From assembly GCA_903813345.2 (NCBI GenBank), contig CAIIXF020000004.1:26787985-26847984 (forward strand): a stretch of DNA of 60,000 bases, in the 5' to 3' direction. The translations under genes were made by a program, and so were the position numbers. Of the stretch, positions 10,093 to 20,814 are shown piece after piece; the stretch's first letter is position 1; each line of letters opens with the position of its first letter. The notes under the pieces are model-generated. The model had not been told where the DNA came from and made no database searches. It saw nothing but the letters and a program-made list of their open reading frames with translations. Source of the stretch: Owenia fusiformis. Its lineage: Eukaryota > Annelida > Polychaeta > Sabellida > Oweniidae.

Positions 10093-10854
10093 GTGAGCGA
10101 CCCAGTTATTTTTGCGTATAAATGTTTCAAGAATAGCATGATATCTGTACATTATGCTACGATTCATTCAAAAATTGAATCTAGAGGACAGGTGACCATA
10201 TTTTTCATATTTTTTTAATTTTTAGTCGCATAACCTGGTGTATATACCTCCTAGATGGAGGACTTCCCACTATCCGTGTAGACCATCATTTCCATGGCAT
10301 TTGAGGATGCAAGACAGATAAAACATTTTTAAAAAGCTCTCACCTATTAAAACATCTGTATCTGCATCACCGGGTCTGCATCACACCAGGGATATCAGCA
10401 CTGGCGCCGAACCCTCCGAAGCGTATCTTTCAGGACTTAAAGCAAGAATAAGGGAAAAGCATCAGGTTAGTGAAAAACTGTAGCAAGTACATAAAGACTT
10501 ACTGGGATGTCGACCATTAAAAATGAAAACGTTACAAACGTGACAACCCATCTAATCAATGCTACATAATTTGTATAGATAATGATAAAATGTATATATT
10601 TATAAAAAATACACCGACTATTTGTCAACCCTAGATAATTAATAGCTACCAGGCTCCATTATTACAAAAAAACTATTCATAGTCAACGTACCGAATCAGA
10701 GAGGCAATGTTTCCAAGCTATACGATTAACCTTTGCTATTCTTGAATAACTTCGCTATAGAACAACTTTAAAGATAGCAAGCAGTTTAACCAAGTAATAC
10801 CTAATAAAAAGTATTACAAGGACAGTATGCTGTACACTAAAAACAGGCATTAAA

Positions 10855-11682
10855 ATGAGATTTTCTGGTAAAGTAGTTATAGTTACTGGCTCAAATAGTG
10901 GAATTGGGAAGGCCACTGCCCTGTTGATGGCAAAAGAAGGAGCCAGTGTTGTCATACATGGTAGAGACTTGAAAACGCTGGAACAGGCTGTACGAGAATG
11001 CAAAGAAGTTGGTTCGAAAACCGCCAAATTTCCCATGGTCCAAGGTGACTTTGACTGTGACAAAACATTGATACAGCGACTATATGAAACTGCAATGAAA
11101 GAGTTTGGTCGTATTGATGTTCTTGTAAACAATGCTTGTATAGCCGAATCATGTACACTTAAGACAGTAACAGAGGGGCAATTTGATACCAGAATGAATG
11201 TAGCAGTTAAGGCTCCTATATTTCTATCTCAGAAATGTTTCCCAGAACTTAAGAAAAACAAAGGAAACATTGTTAATGTATCAAGCATGTCAGGAATAAG
11301 ACCACAGGCGCTTGGATATGAAATGTATGCAGTTGCAAAAGCAGCACTGAATCAATTTACTCAATGTGCAGGGATAGAATATGGTTCTGAGGGAGTCCGA
11401 GTGAATGCAGTATGCCCTGGTGTTACTAAAACCAATATTGCCATCAAAAGTGGACTGGTCAAAGAAGGAGAGGAAGACTTTTTACCTAAATGGGCACCCG
11501 CTGTCCCCTTAAAAAAAGTTAGCGTTCCTGAAGATTCTGCGAAACTGATTGCGTTTCTGGCATCAGATGATGCGTCTATGATGAATGGCGCCCTAGTTGT
11601 GCAAGATGGAGGACACACTCTGATGGGACTTGACACACAAACCATTGAGAATGCAGCAAAGTATAGCGGCCACCTAAAATAG
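10855..11682 (+). CDS. short-chain dehydrogenase/reductase, copy 1
   Basis: Single-exon ORF of 275 residues, the usual size of a classical SDR, an NAD(P)(H)-dependent oxidoreductase. The cofactor motif TGSNSGIG is at residues 11-18. NNAC (92-95) stands where NNAG is usual. The catalytic tetrad can be placed as Asn115, Ser144, Tyr158 and Lys162 (YAVAK), followed by the CPG motif (187-189). Arg37 after strand 2 suggests NADP(H), by inference. The substrate cannot be inferred. Compared with copies 2 and 3, the stop after AAK has changed from TAA to TAT, so this copy reads on for six extra residues (YSGHLK) to the next stop. The ATG fits all three copies, where the match starts at MRFSGK. Confidence 0.9.
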   Translation: MRFSGKVVIVTGSNSGIGKATALLMAKEGASVVIHGRDLKTLEQAVRECKEVGSKTAKFPMVQGDFDCDKTLIQRLYETAMKEFGRIDVLVNNACIAESCTLKTVTEGQFDTRMNVAVKAPIFLSQKCFPELKKNKGNIVNVSSMSGIRPQALGYEMYAVAKAALNQFTQCAGIEYGSEGVRVNAVCPGVTKTNIAIKSGLVKEGEEDFLPKWAPAVPLKKVSVPEDSAKLIAFLASDDASMMNGALVVQDGGHTLMGLDTQTIENAAKYSGHLK

Positions 11683-12026
11683 ATAAAAGTGGTTTTAATA
11701 ACAATAATCATGGTACACGTGTAATAGACATATGATTACAGTGATCTTCAAGGTTCAAGTAACACAAAGTCCCTTTTAAACTATGCTAGCTTAGAGCTGT
11801 GTTTATGCCATACGAGGGGTGATCAGCTTTTATAATACCTCTCTAATATTTCTTTATTTTTCAAATGGAATCTAAAGAAAAGAGCAGGTATGATATGGCA
11901 AGTATAAGACAGTCTTATCTTTGATTATGACTATGTTCTGGCTGTACATACAACGCCTTTATCAAAGTGATATGTCTCAATGGTGTAATCCTACATCGCT
12001 GGGGGTATCAATAGTCAAACGAACCT
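11683..12026 (+). repeat. 3' flank of SDR copy 1
   Basis: Matches the flanks behind copies 2 (26484-26850) and 3 (31568-31925) with many small changes. A 70-77 codon frame that is open behind copies 2 and 3 is broken here, so it is not a conserved gene. Confidence 0.6.
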
Positions 12027-12171
12027 TGGGCACGCCCGTCGGGGAGCTGTAGTGTACCGAGCCAGATACTAGACTCGAAAGAGAGTATGCTTGATTCAAT
12101 GCCCCGTACGGGAATCAACCCAGGACCTTCCGCTTTCAGAGGCAGACGCTCTACCCCTGAGCAACAGTGGT
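12027..12171 (-). mobile_element. tRNA-headed SINE-like repeat, copy 1
   Basis: Read on the minus strand it has a tRNA-like A box (GGGGTAGAGCGTCTG) and a B box (GGGTTGATTCCC, one base off GGGTTCGATTCCC), then about 70 bases of shared tail. Copies lie at the same place behind SDR copies 2 and 3, so it was duplicated with the unit. Confidence 0.6.
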
Positions 12172-12764
12172 TTCAGTAACTTTGTGTACAAGGGGCAGAT
12201 GAAAAATACAAGAGGCGGCATTCAAAATAACCAATTTTACGCTCCCGACAATGCAAATTCTTGTTATTTTAGAGTCCATGGACTGAAAGAAAGATGTCCA
12301 AGGTTTGTCAAAGTCATTTCCACGTGTGATGTGTCAAGACATGGGCTCCACAAAATAACACCTGGAACTGTGGAATGACTAGGGCAACTTATATAGAATG
12401 TCATTTACCTTTTATAAGAAAACTTACCCTTACACAGGTTGCATTTCACAAATCCAAATGCACCTGTTGAATTGAACACTTTTAATATAAATCAAAATCT
12501 AGAATTGTCATTATTAAAATTAGAGTGATGTATTAATAGATGATTCACTTGTGATTATATGTATATCAGATTCATTTTATTTTTTTACCGCCTCCAGACA
12601 TTGCCAGAAATGGTGACATACAGGGTGTTCCAAAAGTAACATGACTGGTGCTGGTATTTTGTTAAATATGCACCAATTGTCTTCAAAATTTTACATAATG
12701 TGCCTTCATGTTTTGTTACTAAAATTGCCGAATTACATAATTTTTGTCGAAACTGATTTAGGAA

Positions 12765-12816
12765 TCGGCCGATGACTACTCATCGGCCGGCGCCCGGCGC
12801 ATATGTGGCCAAGGCA
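12765..12816 (-). mobile_element. partial copy of the TGCCTTGG MITE
   Basis: Contains ATCGGCCGATGA and ends in GTGGCCAAGGCA followed by TTA, like the right end of the complete element at 56882-57002. The left end is missing. Confidence 0.45.
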
Positions 12817-13359
12817 TTAGAGAGAGACCGAGGTGGGAGATATCCCCCTCCCCTCTACACCAAACTTGTTCTCACTACGTTTTCGAAAATTGCCTGAAAG
12901 GCCTCCTCACACATTATTAAGGAAAACATATCTACACATTTTGCGCATTTAACCACTTGATAACATATTGTGGATCTTATGTGAATTCGCACCTTCATTT
13001 GCATGGAAGACTTTGATAAAATCCTTTTTTGATGATTTTTGTTAGAAAGCTGATGTTTGGCTAAGGTTCGAAATTCCAAATTGAACAGTCTACTAAGAAT
13101 ACTATGTTGTAAATATTGTTTTCTTTATAATATGTCGAGCTAGGACTGCTCAAACAAATTCGCTTTTTGTAGCTACATGTATTTAATTTCAATAGATGAT
13201 AAACTTCTCAATATAAGAAATTACCCTCATAAGACATTGTTGCAAGGTGTGTTGCAATGAATGTGGCACCCCGCATTCCCGGGCCCGCATTATGTATTCT
13301 CGAAGAAAGCCATCATGATAAGCCATGACATCTCATTTCTTCTCAGCCCTGTGTTTTAG

Positions 13360-13439
13360 TACCCTTTGCATTCGTTTGACTTCACTTCTTAAAAGAGAGC
13401 TTCGTCTTCGTGTAGTTTAACTAGACTGCACGCAGGGTA
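13360..13439 (+). mobile_element. TACCCT element, 80-bp internally deleted copy
   Basis: Starts TACCCTTTGCATTCG and ends CACGCAGGGTA. It is flanked by GTGTTTTAG and GTGTTTCAG, a 9-bp target duplication with one change. Its two ends match the ends of the 378-bp element at 58925-59302. Confidence 0.75.
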
Positions 13440-14802
13440 GTGTTTCAGGTGAAACAGAAAGATGCCATGAGTATCAGAATGGAAGAAAGCATATATTTGC
13501 ACTGATAGTGTATAGATAGTTATTTTATATAGTGTTTCTAGTTGTACGTGGAAACCTATTCTAACCAGGAAGGATATTGCAACTTTTTTCAAGATCCTAA
13601 AGTTGCAATTCTCGTTATTGTGTTTCATTGTAAAGACGCATCTGTGAAAGTGCGTCGCTGGTACAAAGGCGTAGTTCTACATAAAAAGATACACCTTTTT
13701 AAACTTGTACGTGAACGTGTAGAATTATGGACCTGGTGGATTTTTTCTCCCTTTTGTAATGTTAATACTTGGCCGGTTGAGTATATAGTACATGTCCCAA
13801 CTTTTGGTAAGTGGGGGGGTCAAATGTGGGCCATCCACACATACACTTTTCATCATGCATTGTAATTACAAGGGTGTTATAAACGAGACACCAGGATGAT
13901 ATAATGTAGGGGTACAATATATTTTTAGAAAATTAGGGCCCAAATCTTGAGAAAGAGTCGGAGGCATGCGAGGCGAATCCTGGAAACTCGGGTTCGGGAA
14001 AGCGGGGTTCACTGTTTGGTTCCGTTGATACCTGTGCGAAACTACATTCATAATTTACCCGACAGTCGCTTTGATAATGTTTCTTTATTAAATCTCATCA
14101 AGAATGGACGATCTTGCACAGGTACTCATATAAGAACCTCTATATCTTTTTAACACCAATATATAACGGACACACTGTGTTAAAAATAAAATGTTATATC
14201 TAATGTGCCAATTTAATGATTTAGCATATCGAAAATATTTTCAACCTAAGTGACCACATCGTGACATCACTTAGGTGGCAACATTTTTCAATGTCAATCT
14301 TTTCTAAATATGCTAAACTTAAAAAATAAACCAATTTTGACTGTCTAACCAAGTTAAAAGGATGAATATGTTTTTAATATTAGTTTACCATTGGTTTCTA
14401 TGAGAATTAAAATTTTGAAATGCATCTTTCCCTGAACCACTGTTCATTGCTCGCTCATCCTTCAACCAATTTTCTTGATTTTGTCGGCAAACAAAAAAGT
14501 GAGGATGATTGCTATGCATCGGTGTGAATTATCGCTTTAAAGGATAAGTGTGACCTCTTAGAGTTAGTTTTGAATAAATTCACGATATTTTAAACAAAAA
14601 GTTCCATTGCAGTTCGAAACTGAGGTACAAATCATAGACAAGGAAGTGCAAAACAAGATCGCTGAATAAAATAAATGATAGTCTATAGAAGGCTTTTATT
14701 TTCCCCCAAAACTTAGACAATATTTGACTTCTAACAAACGGCGAATTATCGAAAACAAACGGCGATTTCGGACACTCGCCCCCTGCTATTGAAAGCCCAG
14801 AA

Positions 14803-14934
14803 TAAGGGCTAGTCACTACAGCTGAGACCGTGGGCTCTATCGTTTTAGAGCCCATGCTGAGACCGTAGTAGCGACTTGCTATCGAAGGTCATTAGAGTGT
14901 TTTCTTTTTCCTGTTTTAATGAATTCGGACATAT
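14803..14934 (+). repeat. junction of unit 1 and unit 2
   Basis: Carries the CACTACAGCTGAG / TAGTAGCGACTTGC segment seen at 26957 and 32076, here with an added perfect hairpin (TGGGCTCTA...TAGAGCCCA). It then passes directly into the ATTAGAGTGTTTTC segment, lacking the ~260 bases found between them in units 3 and 4. Confidence 0.6.
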
Positions 14935-17188
14935 CATACCTGCCAACCTACCGTATTTTTACGGGAATCTACCGTAAATTTTTCGTTTTTCCGTAAAAAA
15001 ATGACAAACTACCGTAAAAAAATACCATTTTTTTCCCGTAAAAACGCCCGTAAAAAAATCTACCGTATTTTTTTCGAAATCTACCGTAAATTTAAAAAAA
15101 AAAAACTCGTTTATTCCATGAGAACGGCCGTAAAATCTACCGTAAATTTTTGAAAATCTACCGTAAATTTCCGAAAATCTACCGTATTTCTGCTAAAATC
15201 AACAGTATTTTTGTTCAAACTACCGTAAAATTTCCCGTTATTGTTGGGAAATGCTGAAAAATTTAAGTCTTCCTGTACTGTCCCTGTAATATTCCTTCAC
15301 CAACCCGAATATAAATAGGTATCGGCAGGTCTATGGTTATCAGGTTATTGCGCATTTATCTAAGTAAGCTTGCTTGTAATCAGTCCAAACACCAACTACC
15401 ACAAGCTAGAAAGAATTCTTTCTGCCATGATTTTTGTAGTTAACCAAACCCTTTTGTACACAGATCATTATTCCGAATGCAACACAAATATGATTTTAGT
15501 TGCTCTTCATCTAAATAAATGAGTGGAAATAACAAAAACTACGTGTTTTAGCGTATGAAATATGCGTACTTTGTTATGATCAGTAATGAACGCCAAATAT
15601 ACAGTATACATAGTTTAATCAATTTGTTTACAGTACGATAAAATGTTGTATTTTTCATCAGAACAAATTATATCAGTAACAAAAACATAATTAAAAAATA
15701 AAGCATTGAGTTTTGGTTTATTATAAAAGTATTGTGGTATCCGAATCTGAACGATGTCTCACAGGGGAAAGGTTTCAGCAAATGCTCATAACAAATTATT
15801 TTTGAAAGACAATTGATCTGTCCTTATTTTCTATTTGTGCCAGACAAACACATTGATATCATTAGAGACTTGCGAGTGAACAAATCAATATTTAATACCA
15901 TATGATTCCAATGTTATATGAACATTATGTCTGTCATTTCAATTCGTTAAAGTGATAGATCATCTAAGATGTAAGGTGAGTAAAAACGTGTAAAATCCAT
16001 ATTTTGTATTTCAGTAAATGTTTCATTGGTATTTCCAAACATCCTGATATCTAAAAAAAAACTGGTTAGAAGGTGAATAAAAGTGGAGATATGAATATTG
16101 TGTTCGTATTTTGAATCAATCTAGATTTATTGTAAAAGAGTTGTAAAAGAGTTGTATTCATATACATGTACATTTTGCTGAAACATTAAAATCCAAAGTT
16201 GCTGTAAGTCCATTGTAGGCATGGTAAATGAAGAATAAAAAGTGTTAAGTTTATATTTATTCTTGAAAATAGTATCTATTTTTTCTTGAAAATAATAGTT
16301 TCGTATAATGCTCAGGTGGTAGTTCTGCTTTACAAACTGTAATTATCAAAACCACTCTTGCAGTAAAATATGTATTCACAATAACAAAAACAATATGACC
16401 ACGTAAACATTGTATTGATATAGAAAACCGCATTGTATAAAGGTTTAACTACCGCATTTTTCATAAATCTACCGAAAAATACTGCATTTTGGCAAATCTT
16501 CCGCAAAAGTACCAGTTTTTCAAAAAATTACCGTAAAAACTACCGCAATTTTCAAAATCGACCGTAAAACTACCGCATTTTTTCAAAATCTTCCGCAAAA
16601 GTACCGGTTTTTCAAAATATTACCGTAAAAACTACCGCAATTTTCAAAATCGACCGTAAAACTACCGCATTTTTTCAAAATCTTCTGCAAAACTACCGGT
16701 TTTTCAAAAAACTACCGTAAAAAGGACAGCATTTTTTCAAAATCTACCGTAAAACTACCGCATTTTTTCAGAATCTTTCGCAAAAATACCGGTTTTTAAA
16801 AAAACTACCGTAAAAACTACCGCATTTTTAAAATCGACCGTAAAACTACCGCATTTTTTCTAAATCTTCCGCAAAACTACCGCTTTTTTCAAATTTCTAC
16901 CGCAAAATTACACTTTTTTCAAAAATTTACCCAAAGCCTCTGAAACTACAGTATATTTTAAAAATCTACCGCAAAAACTACCGTATTTTTTAAATCTACC
17001 GCAAAAACTACCGTTTTTTTTAAATCTACCGCAAAAACTACCGTTTTTTCTAAAATCTACCGCAAAAACTACCGCAATTTTGTTGAAAAATACCGCAAAA
17101 ACTACCGTATTTTGAAAAAATCTACCGCAAAAATACAGCAATTTTAAAAAAATCTACCGCAAAATTTTGGTCTTAGGTTGGCAGGTAT
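14935..17188. mobile_element. 2.25-kb DNA element with subterminal TACCGTAAAA repeat arrays
   Basis: The ends are inverted repeats: ATACCTGCCAACCTA at 14936 and its complement ending at 17187. Inside both ends are dense arrays of TACCGTAAAA, TACCGCATTTTT and related words (about 14950-15240 and 16450-17165), with an AT-rich centre lacking a gene. The element interrupts unit 2 at a point where other units read GACATTTATTTGCAT. ATAT on both sides may be the target duplication. Multiple subterminal motif copies are typical of transposase binding regions; the superfamily is not identified. Confidence 0.75.
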
Positions 17189-18500
17189 TATATTTGCATC
17201 TTTGATCTCAAATACACAATTATGGTGAAGGTAAGTTCTTATATATACATATTATGTATTCAACTTATCATATTGACTTATACATATGTAGCAATAAAAG
17301 TATTTAAGAAATAAATGTAGAAATACAATAAGCTTCTCGTCTTCATCATTTTTCAAAAGAGACCTCTACCGTCTTAAATTGCAAAAATAAATGTTATGTT
17401 ATCATCTGATGTTTTATGAACGGATAGACAGGTAGTTTATAGATATGCAAGAGGACCTCTTAGATATGCTAATTCCTCGATGTCTCGCTGAAAACGAGAC
17501 TTCGACGAGAAGTTGTTGGTTATAGAAGAAAAAGGTAATTGAGAAAAATTAATATCTAATGTCGGAGCTTACAATAAAAAAAATATGTCATTTGTCCAAC
17601 AAAAAAAGAAGGAACTTGCTCGTTCAATTATTTTGTATAACAAAAAGAATTCTTTATCAAGTGTTTTTGCTGATAAATAAATGCGATCTTTTGAAAACAA
17701 GTCCGACACTTTCAATAACCTCTCGAGGGGGATCCCGATCTCTGGTTCCCGGGCTCTGTTTTTGTGACAAGTCAAACCAGAAGAAGTGAGTAGCTCCCAC
17801 AATTCTTTCATATTCTATCGTATTCGGGAATTCCCCTTACGTCATCTCCCGCATCATCTCCAATCAAATTTCAGGATGCGATCACGTGAACAAATATGAG
17901 CACGTGCTCTCTCAGAGCTGCGCATGCGCAAAGTAAAATTTGAAATCGTGGAAATGGCGTTTTTTTGGAAATGTGGAAATGGCGTTAACATCAGTTCAAT
18001 ATCATCATTTTAAACCTACGGTAATACTATTAAAGTTACTCGATCCAAACTTGTAGAGAATACTAATAAAACTACAGCGAACATTTGGAGATTCAGTTCA
18101 ATGGCAAATGAGGCCTGTTTATAAAAATTGTTTTCGAACGTACAAAGGTCACCTTTGGGAAATCTCCCCCCCCCCCCGAAGTCAAACATATAACTTTATT
18201 ATGCTGGGGACTTTTACGTATTTTATGGTGATTATATATTTATATCTAAAATCACCTGCCATACACTACCCGTTATTAGTTTCTAGTTTTATATTCCAGA
18301 AACGTACATATTTCTAACTGACTACATTCTCATTGTATCAACACACATATATGAATATTTCAGATTATCTTGCACATTTCTGGACTGATTTAGAAATAGT
18401 TATAGTAAAGAAAGGATTTTGATTTTTGAGTGCCCGTTACTCCATGAATACTTGTATGAGCAATATATAACAGAAGTTTACAATGATATTATATTCTTGA
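17189..18500 (+). repeat. upstream part of unit 2
   Basis: Continues the unit (compare 27415-28390 and 32545-33600), including the conserved stem-loop near 17475. It contains the 401-bp insertion. No gene is supported. Confidence 0.65.
17778..18178. mobile_element. 401-bp insertion with 9-bp target duplication
   Basis: AAGTCAAAC occurs at 17769-17777 and 18179-18187. Units 1 (8597) and 3 (27944) have it once at the same place, so they are paralogous empty sites. The insert begins CAGAAGAAGTGAG, ends in a run of C and shows no terminal inverted repeat. It carries two CACGTG boxes (17885, 17901), a CGTCA half site and GCGCATGCGC at 17920-17929. Confidence 0.7.
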
Positions 18501-19675
18501 TTCTTTATTCTTTTGACAAGTGATACAAAACAGAGAATTTTAATGTTTTTGGTCCTTTGTATGGCATCATCTATGTCTCAAAACCTTTTCGATACGATTG
18601 TCGAGTCTTAATCGTGAAATCGTATACGATTATAGAAAAACTTTACTCGTTGTTGATAACGTGACTTTTATAAATCGTATACGACGCTTAAAGACGATGT
18701 GTATGGAATAAGAATTTATTTCCTGGGAATATTCCTGGTGTAGGTTACAAATGCATGTATATAAAAACGTGTACGTTTTTAAAAGCTGTTAATTGACGTG
18801 ATGTGAATATCTTGTATAATTCTAAACGTAGAATATTTTTGAAAGGACGAGTGGCTTTAAGATTCTATATTAGCCCCCAAGATACTTAGAAAAATTGTAC
18901 AGGATATCAAAGAAGAGACTTTGTCTGATCCAAAAATTAGGTCATTCTGACATTTATATTTCAAAATATAGGTCATTCTATTAACGTGTATAAAATTACC
19001 TTTTCAAGGAAAAATCACTTTTTTCACATCATTATTGTCAATGTTTCTATTTATTATCAAAGTAATCATTATTTTAGTCATTTAAGACTTTTTAATTGAT
19101 CCTGTCGCTATTATCTTACATAATAATACAAAGCATATTGGGCAACATTCGAAAACATATAAAATATAACAAGTCAAAAATACAAACAAAATATTGAATA
19201 GTGATCTAACTTATACTTCATTTAGAACAATTGTCTACAAAAAAAAGTTTGCAAAACTATGTCAGAAAAGAATATTGAGTTTTTTTTAATTTACATCACA
19301 ATGAGAAAGAACAAGGGGCAACATTTAAAAAACACATGAAGTAATTAACAAGTCAAAAATGCATATCAATCAATTATATATTGATCTGCTTCCTTGAGAT
19401 CATTTGCACATATGCAGTTTGTGGCAGTAAAATACTGAATTTATTATTTCACATCACAGTGAGGAAGCACAAAGAGCAACATTTGAAAACACATAACTGT
19501 TGATGAGCACATTCATGTGATTGTTCATTATAACTAGAAAAACAGCAACTCCACGGAGTAGCAAATCCCACCGAACAAAACATATTATGCTTATTATAGC
19601 TAGTGTAAATGTTGAAATGTGTGTGCACTTTGTGAAAGAAGCATGAAATTTGGCACAAAGTTAGTTTATACCATT
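18501..19675. other. AT-rich stretch, no gene; short tandem repeat of about 170 bp
   Basis: No coding potential that I can support. GGGCAACATT..AAAACACAT and ACAAGTCAAAAAT recur near 19138, 19315 and 19476, suggesting three degenerate tandem units. Confidence 0.4.
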
Positions 19676-20270
19676 GTGAACTAGGCATCATCATATAAAA
19701 TTTGAACCAAATCCGTTCACTGGTATATGAGTTATCAAAGATGTTTTTTACAAAAATTGGCCGCCATCTTGAAATTCAGCCACAATCTTGAAAATTATTT
19801 CTTGAACAGAGCTACTGTGTCCCTAGGCATAATCATATAAAATTTCAACCAAATTTGTTCACTGGTATTTGAGAATTGCCGCCATTTTGAAATTAAGCGG
19901 CCATCTTGCAAATTTTTTGTCGAACATAGCTACTGTGTCCCTAAGCATCATCATATAAATATGAACCAAATCCGTTCACTGGTATTTGAGTTATCAAAGA
20001 TTACATATTTTTACGGAAAATGGCCACCATCTTGAAATTAAGCGGCCATCTTGAAAATCTCTTTTTGTGCGAAACTCCTTTGTCCCTATGCATCAGCATA
20101 TAAAATTTGAACCAAATCCGTAAACTTATATTTGAGTTATCAACGATTACATTTTTTACGAAAAATGGCGGCCATTTTGAATTGAGCAGCCATATTGAAA
20201 ATTCCTTCTCGAGCAGAGGTCCTACACTCATAATGCATAAGCCTATAAAATTTGAACCAAATCCGTCAAC
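19676..20270. repeat. ~145-bp satellite with GCCGCCATCTTG motifs
   Basis: Units share ATATAAAATTTGAACCAAATCCG, then GGTATTTGAGTTATCAA, then AAAATGGC-GCCAT and GCGGCCATCTTG words. The CCGCCATCTTG at about 19759 matches the vertebrate YY1 core. Unit starts lie near 19685, 19829, 19944 and 20090. Confidence 0.7.
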
Positions 20271-20814
20271 CGGTATTAGAGTTATCGCCCGGACACACGG
20301 ACGAACGAACGGACGTCTTGTAATATATAGATACACTGTCCCACATGTTTTGTTAAAGAGCAACTTAAGCATATAATCTTTCCACAAAGATAAACTCACT
20401 GGTATTTGAGTTATCAAAGATTACATATTTTTACGGAAAATGGCCACCATCTTGAAATTAAGCGGCCATCTTGAAAATCTCTTTTTGTGCGAAACTCCTT
20501 TGTCCCTATGCATCAGCATATAAAATTTGAACCAAATCCGTAAACTTATATTTGAGTTATCAACGATTACATTTTTTACGAAAAATGGCGGCCATTTTGA
20601 ATTGAGCAGCCATATTGAAAATTCCTTCTCGAGCAGAGGTCCTACACTCATAATGCATAAGCCTATAAAATTTGAACCAAATCCGTCAACCGGTATTAGA
20701 GTTATCGCCCGGACACACGGACGAACGAACGGACGTCTTGTAATATATAGATACACTGTCCCACATGTTTTGTTAAAGAGCAACTTAAGCATATAATCTT
20801 TCCACAAAGATAAA
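19975..20814 (+). repeat. exact 420-bp tandem duplication
   Basis: 19975-20394 and 20395-20814 appear identical base for base. Each copy contains satellite units plus a GGACACACGGACGAACGAACG tail. It is either very recent or an assembly duplication. Confidence 0.9.

Larger units (their letters stand above)
7907..10854 (+). repeat. upstream part of SDR unit 1
   Basis: About 2.9 kb without a gene that closely matches 27267-30757 and partly 14888-18500 and 32390-34850. It holds a conserved stem-loop at 8319, an inserted GGGCGGATCTGGG-type block (8613-8880), an NRF-1-like GCGCATGCGC at 9851-9860 and, from about 10375, a stretch also found upstream of the channel gene (34728-34848). The short reading frames here are not conserved as proteins. 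Confidence 0.8.
12172..14802. other. 2.6-kb insertion in the 3' part of unit 1, no gene seen
   Basis: Splits the unit between the SINE and the CACTACAGCTGAG segment. It holds one mariner-type end (CAGGGTGTTCCAAAAGTAAC at 12622), a partial copy of the TGCCTTGG MITE (about 12765-12816) and the 80-bp TACCCT element. Otherwise only short, unsupported frames. Confidence 0.5.

Noticed and set aside
10755-11132. Minus-strand frames over the SDR genes
   Set aside because: Shadows of the conserved plus-strand SDR frame, repeated in all three copies.
12098-12171. Functional tRNA gene on the minus strand
   Set aside because: B box has a missing base in this copy, acceptor halves do not pair properly and the element has a shared non-tRNA tail, so a tRNA-derived SINE is more likely.
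16908-17141. 77-codon minus-strand frame (FCGRFKKNGSFCGRF)
   Set aside because: Translation of the TACCGCAAAA-type repeat array, not a gene.
20001-20807. Two 128-138 codon minus-strand frames of identical sequence
   Set aside because: They lie in a satellite and its exact 420-bp duplicate; identity is explained by duplication.
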